A stretch of 64,000 nt of DNA from Macrophomina tecta (taxonomy: Eukaryota; Ascomycota; Dothideomycetes; Botryosphaeriales; Botryosphaeriaceae). Made by a program: the position numbers and the translations under genes. Shown here piece after piece: positions 11,662 to 24,011 of the stretch. Under the pieces are notes generated by a model that searched no databases, had not been told where the DNA came from, and saw only the letters and a program-made list of their open reading frames with translations. Positions within the stretch are counted from its first letter, which is position 1. Every line of letters starts with the position of its first letter. The DNA lies in contig JAKSGN010000005.1 in NCBI GenBank assembly GCA_024180945.1, forward strand, positions 1,240,001-1,304,000, read 5' to 3'.

Positions 11662-14353
11662 ATGGCTTACGACACGCTCCCGGACACCGGCGCCGGCCCC
11701 GTGAGCTTGCCCAACAAGCGTTCTGACTCCTTGAATGGAGGCCTGCTCTCAGCCGAGGACACCACCATCATTGACATCCGCGGGGATGCCGAGCTGGTCT
11801 CGTTGGCCACAGCCATCTCCGAGGGTCTCCGTCCTGCTGATGGCGGTGAAAAGACGTTGCCGACACTCCTCCTCTACGATGAGGCTGGCTTGAGGCTCTT
11901 TGAACAGATCACTTATTTGGACGAGTACTACCTCACCAATGCTGAAATCGAGGTCCTCGAGTCCTACGCTGACCAGATCGCCGAACGGATCCAGTCCGGT
12001 TCGATGGTGATTGAGTTCGGAAGCGGGTTAGTCGAGATCTCCTCGGCTCGCAAGTCACATGGCAATTACTGACTGCTGTCGTAGTAACCTCCGCAAGGTC
12101 AACATCCTCTTACAGGCTCTGGAAAGACAGGAGAAGAACATTGAATACTATGCTCTTGACCTTGACCGTCCGGAACTTCAGCGGACGCTGGCTGAAGTTC
12201 CCAGCCAGAACTACAATCACGTCAAGTGCCACGGTCTCCACGGCACCTACGATGATGGTATGGTGTGGATGAAGAGCCCAGAGGTTGCATCGAAGCCTAA
12301 AACTGTGCTGTCGCTTGGATCAAGCATCGGCAACTTCAAGAGGCACGAAGCCGGCCCTTTCTTGCGCAGTGTTGCCGACTCCTTGCAAGTCGGGGATAAA
12401 CTCATCATCGGCCTCGATGCCTGCAAGGACCCGGAGCGGGTCTACAATGCCTACAACGACCGCAGTGGGGTCACCCATAATTTCATCCTCAACGGCCTCA
12501 AAAATGCCAACAGGATCCTTGGAACCGAGGCTTTCAAACCCGGCGAATGGAAGGTCATTGGCGAATTCGATCAGCAGCATGGCCGGCATCATGCATTCGT
12601 CTCGCCACTCAAGGATGTTACCATCGACGGGGTCGCCATCAAAGCCGGAGAGAGAATCCGGATTGAAGAGAGCTACAAGTACAGCGCTGAAGAGGCTCGG
12701 CAATTGTGGGAGACTACCAGAGTTGCCGAAGGTGCTAAGTGGACGAACAAGGCTGGGGACTACGGTATCCATATGCTTTCTAAGCCCAAGGTCTTCTGGC
12801 CCCTGACGCCTGAAGAGTACGCCCCAAAGCCCCTCCCATCCTTGACGGAGTGGGAGCAGATTTGGTCTGCCTGGGATGCCGTGACTCAAGACATGATATC
12901 AGACGAGGAGCTTATGGAAAAGCCAATCAAGCTGCGGAACGAGTGCATCTTCTACCTCGGACATATCCCTACGTTCTTGGACATTCAACTCTCGAGAGCG
13001 ACCGGGAAACCCAACACTGAACCGTCTCATTATCCAAAGATCTTCGAGCGAGGTATCGATCCGGACGTCGACAACCCGGAGCAATGCCACGCGCACAGCG
13101 AGGTCCCGGACTCGTGGCCTCCGGCCGAGGAAATTACCGAATACCAGAGTTCTGTCCGACGCAGGGTCCACTCGCTATATAAGTCAGGCGAAGCACAGTC
13201 GAACCGTCGCATTTCCCGTGCCTTGTGGCTTGGGTTCGAGCATGAGGTCATGCACTTGGAGACTCTACTATATATGCTGATACAGAGTGACAAAACTCTT
13301 GCACCTCCGGCCACTGTACGGCCGAATTTCGAAGATTTGGCAAAGCAAGCAGCGCAGAATGCCGTCGAGAACAAGTGGTTCACCGTCCCTGCCAATGAGA
13401 TCACTGAAGGTCTCGATGATCCGGAGTACGAGGATGAGCCGGAGAGATACTTCGGCTTCGACATTGAAAGGCCGTCCCGCAGAGTATCTGTCGGCAAGTT
13501 CGAGGCGAAGGCACGTCCCATCACCAACGGGGAGTATATGAAATATCTGAAAGAGACACAGTGCTCTGAGCTCCCTGCGTCCTGGTCATCCACCAAGTCC
13601 GTGCCTGAGATCATTTCGAATGGGCACATCAACGGAGCCTCAAATGGCGACTCTTCGGAACACTCCGTTTTCGACGAGAGGAAGTTTGACGACGTCTTTG
13701 TCAGGACCGTATACGGCGGTGTGCCTCTGAAGTACGCGCTGGACTGGCCCATACTGGCTTCCTACAACGAGCTTGCCGGGTGTGCCAAGTGGATGGGCGG
13801 CCGCATCCCCACAATGCAGGAGGCTCGCAGCATCTACGCGTACGTCGAGCGGCAGAAGGGCCTTGAAGCCAACCAGCCGACGACGCAGCGCACAATCCCC
13901 GCCGTCAACGGGCATCTTGTCAATGACGGGGTCGAAGAGTCACCGCCATCCAACGGTTCGCGGAACCACCCCAACGGCGCCTCCAACACACCATCGCCTT
14001 CTTCCCCGCCCAACCCACGTGAGCTGTTCATCGATCTGAACGGGACCAACGTCGGGCTCAAGCACTGGCACCCCACGCCCGTCACCCAGAACGGCGGCAG
14101 GCTCAGCGGCCAGAGCGACTTGGGCGGCGCTTGGGAGTGGACGAGTACGGTGCTGGAGCCGCACGAGGGGTTCAAGGCCATGGATCTGTATCCGGGCTAC
14201 ACTGCTGACTTCTTCGACGGCAAGCACAATGTCATTCTTGGCGGTTCGTGGGCTACGCATCCGAGGATCGCCGGAAGGAAGTCGTTCGTTAATTGGTTCC
14301 AGCGGAACTATCCGTACTGTTGGACGACTGCGAGGATCGTCAGGGATATCTAA
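11662..14353 (+). CDS. egt1: Ergothioneine biosynthesis protein Egt1
   Basis: Fused enzyme for the first ergothioneine steps: SAM-dependent trimethylation of histidine to hercynine, then iron- and oxygen-dependent sulfoxide coupling with cysteine. Exons 11662-12026 and 12085-14353 give 877 residues. The start lies in a good context (gaccATGG). The EgtD-like methyltransferase comes first, with the SAM-binding FGSGNLRKV at residues 119-127. A DinB-like iron site follows, with GHIPTF (414-419) and HEVMHLE (508-514), whose histidines fit the EgtB metal ligands. The C-terminal formylglycine-enzyme-like sulfoxide synthase domain has GGRIPTMQEA, GGAWEWTS and GGSWATHP. A Ser/Pro/Asn-rich insert splits this last domain, encoded at about 13860-14030. 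All domains look intact. The separate Egt2 C-S lyase is not in this window. Confidence 0.96.
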
Positions 14354-14904
14354 TCATCGATAGAACCCGCGTGCCTTGACCTGGGCGCTCAGACCTCGGA
14401 AACACCTAATCGCGTCTTCAGTTGTTGCGTGTGAGAAGTTGAACAGCGGTCTGGGCAAAGCCGCGGATAAAGGTAAGGTTACGTCAGTGAGTGATAGCCT
14501 CACCGCTGGCCGCTCGTTGAGGTTCCTTGAAGGCTTGGAAAATGGAGATTGCAGTAACGGCCTTACGATTTACGATGACTTGCGCTTTATTTGAAAAACA
14601 TTCATTTAGCAGAATTTGACTTTTCTTTGTCTGGCAGGCTCGTCCATTTGAGTCAAGGCTGTGTGTGGTGATTCATAGGGTGCCGGCAGTGCTTAGATCA
14701 ACTTGTCCCTCCCGCTAACCACCGGAGCATTCTCTTCAATGCCCGCCCTCTTTACCTTTTCGCCCGCAAACGACGCCCGCTCATTCAACCCGCCTTCGCT
14801 AATTCGGCGTTACCATTGGCCTGACGTAGCAAATTCTTGCTTCTTTCTCGCTCTTCGGGATCTTCTTCCAACACAACACCGGCCTCGGTCGACGACGGCT
14901 CGTT
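14354..14904. other. Intergenic, egt1 to PHD-protein gene
   Basis: 551 bases with no gene seen. It should contain the egt1 3' UTR and the promoter of the PHD-finger gene. Confidence 0.6.
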
Positions 14905-17900
14905 ATGACCATGGAACGCTCATTATTCTCCGAAAGCTCCTCGATCTCGTCAGGCCAGCAGCAGCAACAGCAGCCCATACAGCTACAACCTCAACCACAG
15001 CCGCCACTACCGTCGACGCCCAAGGCGATCAAACACCTCTACTTCGTGTGGGAGGACACGTCTGGCCTTTACCATCACTGCCCTGTCTGCGCGGTGCCCG
15101 GGTCCCACACAAACATCCTGCTCAACTTCTGCCTCGGCAACCATGTGATGCCCTGCTACAAATACCACCAGAACCTATTCAGGCCCAACAAGACGCACGA
15201 GTGCGATGCCTGCAACCGCTCACGCGAGGAGCACTTCAAGCGCCACAGAGCCATCGCCACTGCCCTGCGCGATCTCGAGAAGCTGGACGCCGACACTTGT
15301 AGCTACTGCAGCAATATCAGGTCGTCTCCAGACCTCCGCAATGACGGCGGCAACGGCAGTAGACCCACTCCGACACCCCAGCACGACGAAGCCGGAGCAT
15401 CGACGACGACGACGACGATAACGACAACGGCTACCGATCCACCGGCTCTGCGAAAGCGCGCCGCATACAACAACACAGGCATCGTCCCCGCTAACGGCGG
15501 GACCGCTGCTCTTCCCCCGGTCACCCGCAAATTAAACAAGGCTGCAAAAAAGCTCGGCAAGGCCCTCACCCGCTCCGCCGCCGACTCCATCCCCGCCGCC
15601 GAAGTCGTTCGCGTCGCCAGAGCCTTCCACCCCCTGGCTGCTACGACCTACGGCGATACCGCCGCTGACACCGGCTTCTTTGACGAGGCGGCCTTCACCG
15701 AGCTCGATGACCCAGGATTCCCTGCTAATCTGGTTTGGGATTGGCGCGGTTATGCGTGGCGCCGCCCGCCGCGGGGCGGTGGTGCTATTGGTGGTGGTGA
15801 GGATGGCGCTGTTGTGACGGTCGAGCCGCCGGATTTCGAGAGGCAGGCGGACGAGGCGTTGGTGCGGTTGGGAGTCGACGTTAGTGGCGGCAGTGGGGGA
15901 AGAGGCGGCGGGAAGGAGCAGAGGGCCGCCGTGACCCAGCTGCGCGCGTTGGCGAAGGCGGACTTTGAGAATTTGTGGAGGGAGGAGGCGGAGACGGCGA
16001 AGCGGAGGGGCGGGTTCTTGAGGTTCGTTCATCAGAGGGCGCTGGAGAGGATTTTGGCTCTGAGGAAAGAGAGGAGGGCGCATGCGGCGAGGGTGAGGGC
16101 CGTGGGGGTGGTGGGGAAGTGGGAGGTCAGCGAGGGGGAAGAGTCGGAGCGAGTCGATGAGGAATCGATTATTATGGAAGGACACTGGGCGGCTGAGCAT
16201 CCTGGGGACGTCGTCGAATACAGGGACCATCAAGAGCTGCAGGATGAGGGACTTTGGCTTCAGTCGGCTGGATCCGTAGATGAGCAGGACAGTATAGCCA
16301 ATGCTGGCTCTGTTCATGCCGACTCGCTGCCTGAGGATGGTCCTAATGTGGACGACGTACCGATCGCTGATGAGAATGTTTACGATGCTTCTAGCCTTTG
16401 GAGCTATGATGAGGCAGTCAAGGTTGAGGAGGTACGTACGATTGGAGTCTTAATTCGACCAAACTAACATCTCCATGTGGAGCTGAAGCAGTCTTCTGGT
16501 CACCAGTGCTCGGTAAGCGACATGCCAAACACATCCGGTTGCCTGCTTCAACCAACCCCAAATGCACGCCTATCTACCGAACATATGACGCGTTCCAAGG
16601 TCGCCCTGTCCTCCATACCCCATGCCGCATCAGTAACTGACGTCATTCGGAGCGTGGGTCCCGAGGACATTTCTCTACCGCCGCCGGATGAGGAAGAGAG
16701 GGCCGAGATTCTACTCGAAGGCCAAAAGGCTGCCTTCCGCAATGCCCTCCATAATTCCACCGCCCTTCCTTCCAGAGTCTTCACCGCCAAGGAATTCTTT
16801 CAGGGCGGTATCTTAAACATCCAGAACCACGACATATGGGCGGCAGTTCGTGACATCCCCCTGGAGCCCCGGCCGGACCCTGAAAAGGATTTTCTGGAGA
16901 GCTGTGGCGAAGAGATCCACGTTTTTGGCCTCAACCGCTCGCGCTGGGACGATTGGAAGGCTTTCGAGAAGCACTTCCGCCGCTACCGTGACCATCCGTG
17001 GGAATCCTGCAGATATCATCCCACTCACGACGACCCACGCAAAAGCAATGTGAGCTACCCCTCCAAGCTGTCAAGCGCTCAGATGATCATTCCCATGGGA
17101 GACAACATCCACATGAGCAATGCCCGCCACGTTAAGGACGTTGTGCACGCCCTTGGTTTCGCCAAGTCGGCCGGCTGTCCCGATGGCCAGATCGCAATGA
17201 TGATGCACTCGTAAGACCAGACAGGCCCTCCATACCTTATAAATTGCTGACAAAAATCTCCTTCCAAGCTACATCGTCCCCTTCATGTCCGACCTCGCCC
17301 AGTACCCGCCCTGCTACCTCACGGACCAGTTCAGCCGCGGCGACGGCTACCTCGCCGAGCAATGCTGGCAATGGTTCCTGATCGGCCGGCTGAACCAACA
17401 AAACCTCTACCTCCGCGAAGGCCTCGCCCACAAGCACGACTGGATGGCAGGATCGTCCGCCGCTGTCGAGGAAGAAGAAGGACAAACCTCCACTACCACA
17501 AGCACCGCCACCACGAGCACACTCTCCCCCGCCGAATCCTCCGAGCTCGCCCGCCTCTCCGGCCCCCTGACCGATACCATACCGCGCGCCTGCGTTTGCC
17601 AGGGCCTCCCCACCAACCGCATGGTCGCCTGCGCCTCCGCGGCCTGCGCCACCCGCGGCGCCCCGCCCAACCACGCGCGCTGCATGGAGGTCTCGGCCGC
17701 GCCGCCCGTCGGCGAGCGCTACTTCTGCCGCCTGTGCGAGCGCGACTCCGTCTGGTTCCTGGAAGAGCCCTCCACCGCGCGCGAGATCGGCGGTGCGCTG
17801 GATGACGCGAAGACGCCGCGGAGCGTGCTGGAGCCGTTGGTTATGGAGGGTTTTAGGCTGCTGTGGGGCAAGAGCGACAGGTGGGTGTACGATGCGTGGC

Positions 17901-18283
17901 CGAAGGGGACACTGGTGGCGGACTTCGATCGGAAGGTCGTCGCGGCGGAGGCGGGGATGCCGAGCGCGGCGAAGCTGCTGGAGCAGGTCGTCGCGGAGCG
18001 GGCGATGGTGGGGGCCATGGCGGCGTTGGGGAAGCCGCATTTGGAGGGTTGTAAGAGGTGCATGGCGGAGGCAGAGGTGGAAGCAGACGAGAAGGAGAGT
18101 GGTGGGGAGGAGGAGGAGGAGGAGGAGGAGGAGGAGGAAGGGGAGATGGTGCCGGAGAACAAGTTCCTGTGGGAGACAGTGCAGCTGGGCCAGGATGCCA
18201 GGAAGCTGTACAGACCGGATCCGGTGAAGAGCGCCGAGGCGGTCGTGCGTTGGGAGTTGAGGCGGGAGATGGAGGAGCGTTAG
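14905..18283 (+). CDS. PHD-finger protein with N-terminal Cys cluster
   Basis: Unrecognised fungal protein of 1089 residues from exons 14905-16431, 16483-17210 and 17269-18283. After a Gln-rich start, residues 59-135 hold eight cysteines, including CPVC, CDAC and CSYC pairs, so a zinc-binding module is likely. A second segment at about residues 680-790, covering the exon 2/3 junction, looks conserved and globular. Residues 860-908 fit a C4HC3 PHD finger (C-x1-C, C-x4-C, H-x2-C, C-x2-C), with a longer than usual eight-residue spacer before the histidine. A poly-Glu run is encoded at 18107-18140. PHD fingers usually read histone tails, so a chromatin role is a reasonable inference, not a demonstration. 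ATG 14905 is the first in-frame start; a second ATG follows two codons later. Confidence 0.8.
18107..18140 (+). repeat. In-frame GAG/GAA microsatellite
   Basis: Trinucleotide tract coding for about eleven consecutive glutamates near the C-terminus of the PHD protein; likely length-variable. Confidence 0.8.
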
Positions 18284-19183
18284 GCTTGTACGATCGGTGC
18301 GCTGGCTCTCTGGGTTCTTCTTCTACTTTTTGGTCATCTTGCGATCCAGCAGTTCACGGTACAGGTCTGAATCAACCAATTCCATGAAATTTGCGTTCAG
18401 GAAATTGCTTCCACCATTCACGAGGGGGTTCATCTCCAACTCCGACTTTACGTGGCTTTCATGATGGAAAAAAAAATTAAAAAAAAATATGAAATAAGCG
18501 ACGGAAGCGTGTCGAGCCAAATTAGCTACATCTCGGTATAGGGTGAGCAAATCTGGAGTCCAGTAGCCCCATTAACTTTGCAACATCATCCTTACACTCA
18601 TATACCTTACATCAGCCATGTTTTTCAAAGTGCCAGGTAAATTTTCTCTAGTGAGTAGTCGGCCTCCTAAGTCCTGATGCTCAATTCCCGGGTTTTATGT
18701 ACATATACAAATCTTCTACAAAGGTGAGCAAACGAGTTGAAGATGTAGGGCATACCTTTGAAGTCACTGTGCGCATGCCAGAACTGCCGCATTGAGTAAC
18801 ACTCAGTCTGGCAGAGTAGGTCTTCCAAAGCATTCATGATTTAGCACATAGTTGGATTCAATCGGTTTACGCGTAAAATCACAGAAGCATATGGAAACGT
18901 AAATTGCGGTAGCGACTGACTCAATGCTCGATAACGCGTGCATTATTTTTGTAAATAAAAAAAAAAAAAAAAAAAAAACTGGTTCGTAAAGGCTCAGGAA
19001 ATCCATCTACTCATTGAAATTTCGAAGGCTAGGCCGGCGCTGGATCAAAGGTGCCGAAAAGGTATTCATATCTGCCGCCTGCGCCCAATTTATGCCACCA
19101 TATGTTGATACCTTTTGTATCATATACATTATTTGCCGAAACGCCTTTTCACTTAGATGTCCATAATCCAGTCGCGCCGAAAA
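18284..19183. other. Convergent intergenic region
   Basis: 900 bases between the 3' ends of the PHD gene and the PI31-like gene. It has an A-rich segment near 18470-18490 and a 22-base A run at 18957-18978. No gene is seen. Confidence 0.65.
18957..18978. repeat. A22 homopolymer
   Basis: Uninterrupted A run in the convergent 3' region. Confidence 0.9.
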
Positions 19184-20396
19184 TCAGATGAAGTCGTTGT
19201 TGCCGAAGCCGCCGAAGGGATTGGGCGGTGCACCACCTCCGAACCCACCGCCACCCGGGAATCTTCCACCACGCAAAGGGTCTCTCGGTTGATCACCTGG
19301 ATTCACAGGGTCGTATCTTGCCCCAGGTGGGGCTCTCGGATCGTACCCGCCTTGGCCTCCACGTCCAGCGAACAGAGGGTCATCGAAGGTGGGATGCATG
19401 CCGCCTGTAGGTCCACCTCGAAGGCCACCTCCTACGCCGCCCCAAGTCATGGGATCATGAGGACCAAGTCCAGGCGGATACAAATCCGATTCTCCGTAAT
19501 TGCCCAACGGCCCTCGACCAGGAAGATTGCGAGGTGGGCGATTTATCTCATATTCATCCTCAAAACCTGGAGGAGGAAAGTCTCCAGCCGGGAACGGCCT
19601 ACGAGGGGCTGCTGCGAGCGGGTCATCAAACGGATGTGGCCGGGCGGGCGGCGGCTGAGGATCCTCGCGCAGAGGATCGTAGGTTGGAGCACTTGGATCA
19701 CCTCGAATGGGCGGGTTGTTTCCCCGATTGTTGTCAGTGTTCGAACTCGATTCCTCAGCTGTTGAGGTTTCTTCGTAGCCTTCCTTACGAAGGCCAGGAG
19801 CGACCTTCTGCAGCACACTGATCTTCAACAGGGATCCAAGATCGTTCAGACGACCGGTCGAGATGAAGATGTCCTGGATCGTCTTCGACGCGTTCTCGAT
19901 TGAGGCCTCGGGACCGGGCAATGGTGTTGCCGGCAGGGAGGATTCCGATATGTAATCCCGGGCAACAACTTCAAACGACGCAGTCTTGTCATCGCCCAAG
20001 CCGACGGCTAGGATAACGGCCTTGCTACCCAGCCTGTTCACCTTGATGAGATATTCCATGGAAGACTGATCGTGGGCATAGCGAAAAGCGTAGGATGAGG
20101 ATGCGTTCCACTCGGCGGGTAAAGGATGCGGCTCATGGGCGTCAGAACGTGCTTCTGTAATGTGTTAGCCTAACGCACTTGATATGCACTGTCGGTTGCA
20201 ACGCACCTATCCTGTGGTCTTCACCGAGTCCAATAAGCCTGAAGCCGACGGCGACCATGCCGGCGTGTACGGCGAGTGCGATGGCATCGTAAGGATTCTT
20301 GAGCTGTGGCGAGACATCGCGCGGTAAGCTGGTGGCCATGAACAGGGCCAGCGAGCCGGCGCTGAGCAGGTTGCCCGCGGTGTTGGGCATGATCAT
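19184..20396 (-). CDS. PI31-like proteasome regulator
   Basis: Related to PI31/PSMF1, a 20S proteasome binding protein. On the minus strand, exon 1 is 20396-20207 and exon 2 is 20154-19184, giving 386 residues with matching phase. The N-terminal domain matches the PI31 fold region: an alpha-rich start, VGFRLIGLGED, then SSSYAFRYAHDQ and YLIKVNRLGSKAVI. The C-terminal half is Pro/Gly-rich with repeated DPL and GGFGG-like segments, as in PI31, and ends NNDFI; the aromatic residue just before the last one recalls the HbYX tail but has Phe in place of Tyr. ATG 20396 is the first in-frame start after an upstream open stretch; M-I-M offers a second start at 20390. It is divergent from pop5. Confidence 0.84.
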
Positions 20397-20730
20397 AGCT
20401 ATGCGCAAGAGTAGGCGGGCCGGGTGAGCTGCAGGGCACTTGACGGCGTTAGTTCTGGAGTAGGTGGATGGTGCGTGGGTGTGTGTTAGGCGTGTCGGAG
20501 TGTGGGGGGAGTGCAGAATGCGACAGGCAGTCCTCAGCCGCAGGCAGAAGAAGTATGATGCGGTCACTGACCCAAAGGGAAAGCAGCTACAGCTCCCCCG
20601 CCTGCCGCCTGCCGCCTGCCGCCCGGCGCCCGGCGCCCGGACTTTAGCAGCCCGCCAGAGCTCTAATCCCCGCAGCCTTGGCACGCTGCGAAACTTCAGC
20701 ACCACCACTCACCACCACTCCGCCGTCGCC
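20397..20730. promoter_or_regulatory. Divergent promoter of PI31-like gene and pop5
   Basis: 334 bases separate the two ATGs, so both transcripts must start here or within the leaders. It is GC-rich and contains a 7-base tandem repeat at about 20599-20640. I saw no copy of the yeast proteasome element GGTGGCAAA. Confidence 0.65.
20599..20640. repeat. Heptamer tandem repeat in divergent promoter
   Basis: About three CCTGCCG units run into two to three CCCGGCG units, so the 7-base period persists while its sequence shifts. It lies inside the shared PI31-like/pop5 promoter. Confidence 0.75.
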
Positions 20731-21367
20731 ATGGTGCGTCTCAAGCACCGCTATCTCCTCGTGAACCTCCTGTACCCGTCTCCATCGACTGCTGCTGCCA
20801 AGTCCTCCGCCACGCCACTCGATGCCGTTCACTTCCACAAGCCAAGCTCCGACAGGCTGACTGCTGGCCTCCTCATCAAAATTATACGCGAGGGCATCGC
20901 TGATCTGTTCGGCGACTATGGGGCCGGAATGACCAGTGGAACACTAGCAGGTATGATCGAGCCCTTTCCATTGTTGCCTGTGCCTAACTTTTGCAACTCT
21001 AGTAAAATACTTCTCGCCGGCGACCTCCACAGCCATCATCCGCGTGTCGCGTAACCACTATCGCCTCGTCTGGGCTGCCCTGACCTTCCTCACTCGACTA
21101 CCGCATCCTGTCAATCAAGATTGCGTCGCCCAGGTTGTCCGTGTGTCCGGTACCATACGCAAAGCGGAAGAAGAGGCCATCCGCCGTGCAAAACAGGCCA
21201 TCCTGCAAGCAAGGCGTACCGCTGGTGAAGGCGCGCCCCCAGCCGACGTCCTGTTGAGTAAGCCAGGCTTGGGCATGTTCGATGCGAGCAGGGACGATGA
21301 GGATACGCCAATGAAGGATCTTGTTTCCAACGACGACGAGGATGAAGGCGACGACAGCGATCCCTGA
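20731..21367 (+). CDS. pop5: RNase P/MRP protein subunit Pop5
   Basis: Shared protein subunit of nuclear RNase P (tRNA 5' processing) and RNase MRP (rRNA processing). Exons 20731-20950 and 21003-21367 give 194 residues. The start MVRLKHRYLLVNLLYP is the hallmark of the Pop5/Rpp14 family, and STAIIRVSRNHYRLVWAALT is its second conserved block. The intron falls between these halves with a clean phase-1 junction. The C-terminus is acidic (DDEDEGDDSD), as in many fungal homologues. It shares a divergent promoter with the PI31-like gene. Confidence 0.93.
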
Positions 21368-23097
21368 ATGGCTCTGCTCCCATCGGGTGTTTATGACGGT
21401 CGTATGATGTCTCCCAGATGGCGAAAGGCCCCCAATGGACTCCTTGTCGCTTCTCTGATTCATTGCGAGCAAAAGAAAGCCCTCAGGGTCAGTTGCTCGT
21501 TCGGCAATCTTGGACGCATCTCTGCGCTGACTCAAGACTCCACAAATTGTCTCACCCTGCGGCAATGCCCTTCCTCGATTGCCGTTTACCGCACGATCGA
21601 TCCGGAAATATCAACTGTAGATATCACCGGACGCCACCGGTTCCTGGTCCATTGCGAATGCGGAACCGCTGTTCATTTTTCAGCTATCTCATGACTTTTG
21701 GGCTGTCGGAAGCTGAGGATCTCATCTCAGACCATGCTGAGAATGGCTTGCGGATGCGAGCCAGGTCCAGACCATGGCGGAAGCCCGCTCCATAGATCCA
21801 CGCATCCGCTGGAAAGACTCATTTGCCCCAACCTTATTCCCAATTCCGCCCGTACGATCCGGGCCCCACAAGCAGGGAGGAATAGTCGGGAGAGACGTCT
21901 GCCGCGGAGATTGCTACCGATCCTTCTCGCCTCGCCGTGTCTCCTGAACCTGCAGGCTCCGAGCGATTTTGGAGTTCCCTCCTCTCTGCTGGCCTTCCCT
22001 AGAGGTCCAGATACCCAAATTTTCAAGAGATGATTTCACTGCGTGGGTCTTTTTCTGGATTCGTGTGCAAGATCCCATATGCGTGCCATCTGCTTGAAGT
22101 ATAGTTTGTCTGTGAGTTTTGCGCACTGTCCAAAGACCTCTGTACCGGGCTCCCCGGATTTCCACTGCCCCTGAACCAATCCCATATCCGATATTTTGGC
22201 GCTCTTCGATCTTGGCAAGGCCTCGATTCCGTGTAATTGCTCTGCGCGTCGGGCAATGAGCTCCGCCGCTGTTCATGCATAAATGCATGCAGGCTTGACC
22301 GCCTTTCGCAGCCAAGGACGACCACGCTGCCCCGTGCTTTCTTCATCGTCAACAGTAGAAATGCTCTGCAGCAAAGAAAGGCGTAGCGTGAACTGCAAGC
22401 GTGCGAACTAGTCAGGCACGATGGCGATAACTATCCCAGATACCGGGTAAAGCTGCAGGAACCGGCTTCGGGAAGCATTATTCAGTAGTGTTCATTCAGC
22501 AGCTGTCGTACATAGCGCCGGGCAAGCTGAAAAGACTCGCTTATAGCCCCGCTCGGCAACTAACCGCGTAGTGCTATACTCCTTCAGCCCTTAAGACGTG
22601 TCCATGAGAGCTGGAGGAGGTCGTGCGCGAGTACGTACGTAGCAGTGTGGGCGTTAGCTCCTGCATCCGTTCCCGCTTTGTGCCAGTTGACTGCTTCTTT
22701 CTGTGCCCGCGCGGCTTTTCCGACAACAGCGATGAGGTACACAATTATCAGCCGGTTTCTGCTGGTTCTTCTCCTGCATTTCCCCTCAGACAGCCGCGGA
22801 CCGCTTTCAATGCCCGCAGCTAACGGCAAAAGCAAGCCCCTGAATATCTGGCGAGCAGCAAGAGAGATTAAGCGGTGTCCGGGACAGGCACGTTCTCTTG
22901 CCTCTCTTTTCCTTCTTTCACTCTCAATCTCTCCCCATCTCGCTACCGCTCTCCGTTGTAGGCAGTCGGACACGTTTTCTGCTCCGTTGATCCCGCCCTC
23001 GGCTATTGCTTAGGTCAGGGTTCGTTCAAAGAGGCCGCCCGCCTTGCTGCTCGTTCCCACTCTCCCCCCCGTAGGTCACCACCCAATCCACCTCCCT

Positions 23098-23116
23098 GCC
23101 GCCGCCGCCGCCGCCG
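23098..23116. repeat. GCC trinucleotide repeat
   Basis: About six GCC units followed by GCT-rich sequence. Confidence 0.8.
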
Positions 23117-23527
23117 CTGCTTGCTGCTGCTACGAGCCTACCATATACAACTCAGGTTTTCAGAGTGCACTCCGACGCTCACAGCTCCCCGCCCAAGCGC
23201 TGTGAGAAGATGAGACGTGATTCAGTCGAAAGCGCTGGTGATCGCGCATATGCCAATATCCATCAATCCGTCTCGAATCATGCAGGCAGAGGGTGCGGGC
23301 GGTTTGAGCGTTAGTTGCCTGCGGGAAGGATGATGAAAGGGAAGAAAAAAAAAAAGAAAAATAGCAAAACAGTAAGACGCTGTTTCCGGGGCGGGCCCGC
23401 GCGCATGAACGCCCACCACTACCGTCCACATACCGCCGTCTTCCCGCGCGCTCCCCTTGCCCCCAAATCCTCCGCTCTCTTGCCCGTTGCCAAGCTGGCC
23501 GTGGCGCGCCTCGCGTGTATCCCGTAC

Positions 23528-23545
23528 TTTTTTTTTTTTTTTTTT
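23528..23545. repeat. T18 homopolymer
   Basis: Uninterrupted T run in the gene-poor block. Confidence 0.85.
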
Positions 23546-23980
23546 GGCGTTTCGTCCTGCAGTCGTTTAGTATCGTGCCGCGGCCACGATCACGTATGCG
23601 TGTGCGTGTGCACGCGCGTCCGTGTGTGGGCATTGAACAAGCGCTGACCAATACGGCAGGGAGTGTGTGGGGATTGGTCGAAATGCTTGTGCAGATTGCG
23701 CGTGTGTGGGATGTTCGGATAGACAGGCCACTTGTTGCGCAGCAGTACGTGTGGGGAATCAGGAGAGAGGAGAGCAGCAGAGAAGCGCACGCGAAACGAC
23801 GAACCACCAGCCGAGGGAAAAAAAAAAGAAAAAAGGAAAAAAAGGCCGACGCAGTCTTTTCTACATATCGGGCCTCGGCTTTTTGCGGAGAATTTGCCCT
23901 TTGTTCGTCTGGCGGCTGGATGTACTGCTTCTTATGTTGCATCATTTACCTCCCGTTTCCGGGCAGGCAACTAAGTAGAC

Positions 23981-24006
<26 letters not shown>
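23981..24006. repeat. GA dinucleotide microsatellite
   Basis: Thirteen GA units in the gene-poor block. Confidence 0.9.

Positions 24007-24011
<5 letters not shown>

Noticed and set aside
13030..13752. 240-codon minus-strand frame
   Set aside because: Antisense shadow of egt1, whose sense frame is clearly conserved.
23160..23945. 261-codon minus-strand frame
   Set aside because: Built on poly-Phe and poly-Lys from homopolymer runs; no domain and no plausible start or splice context.
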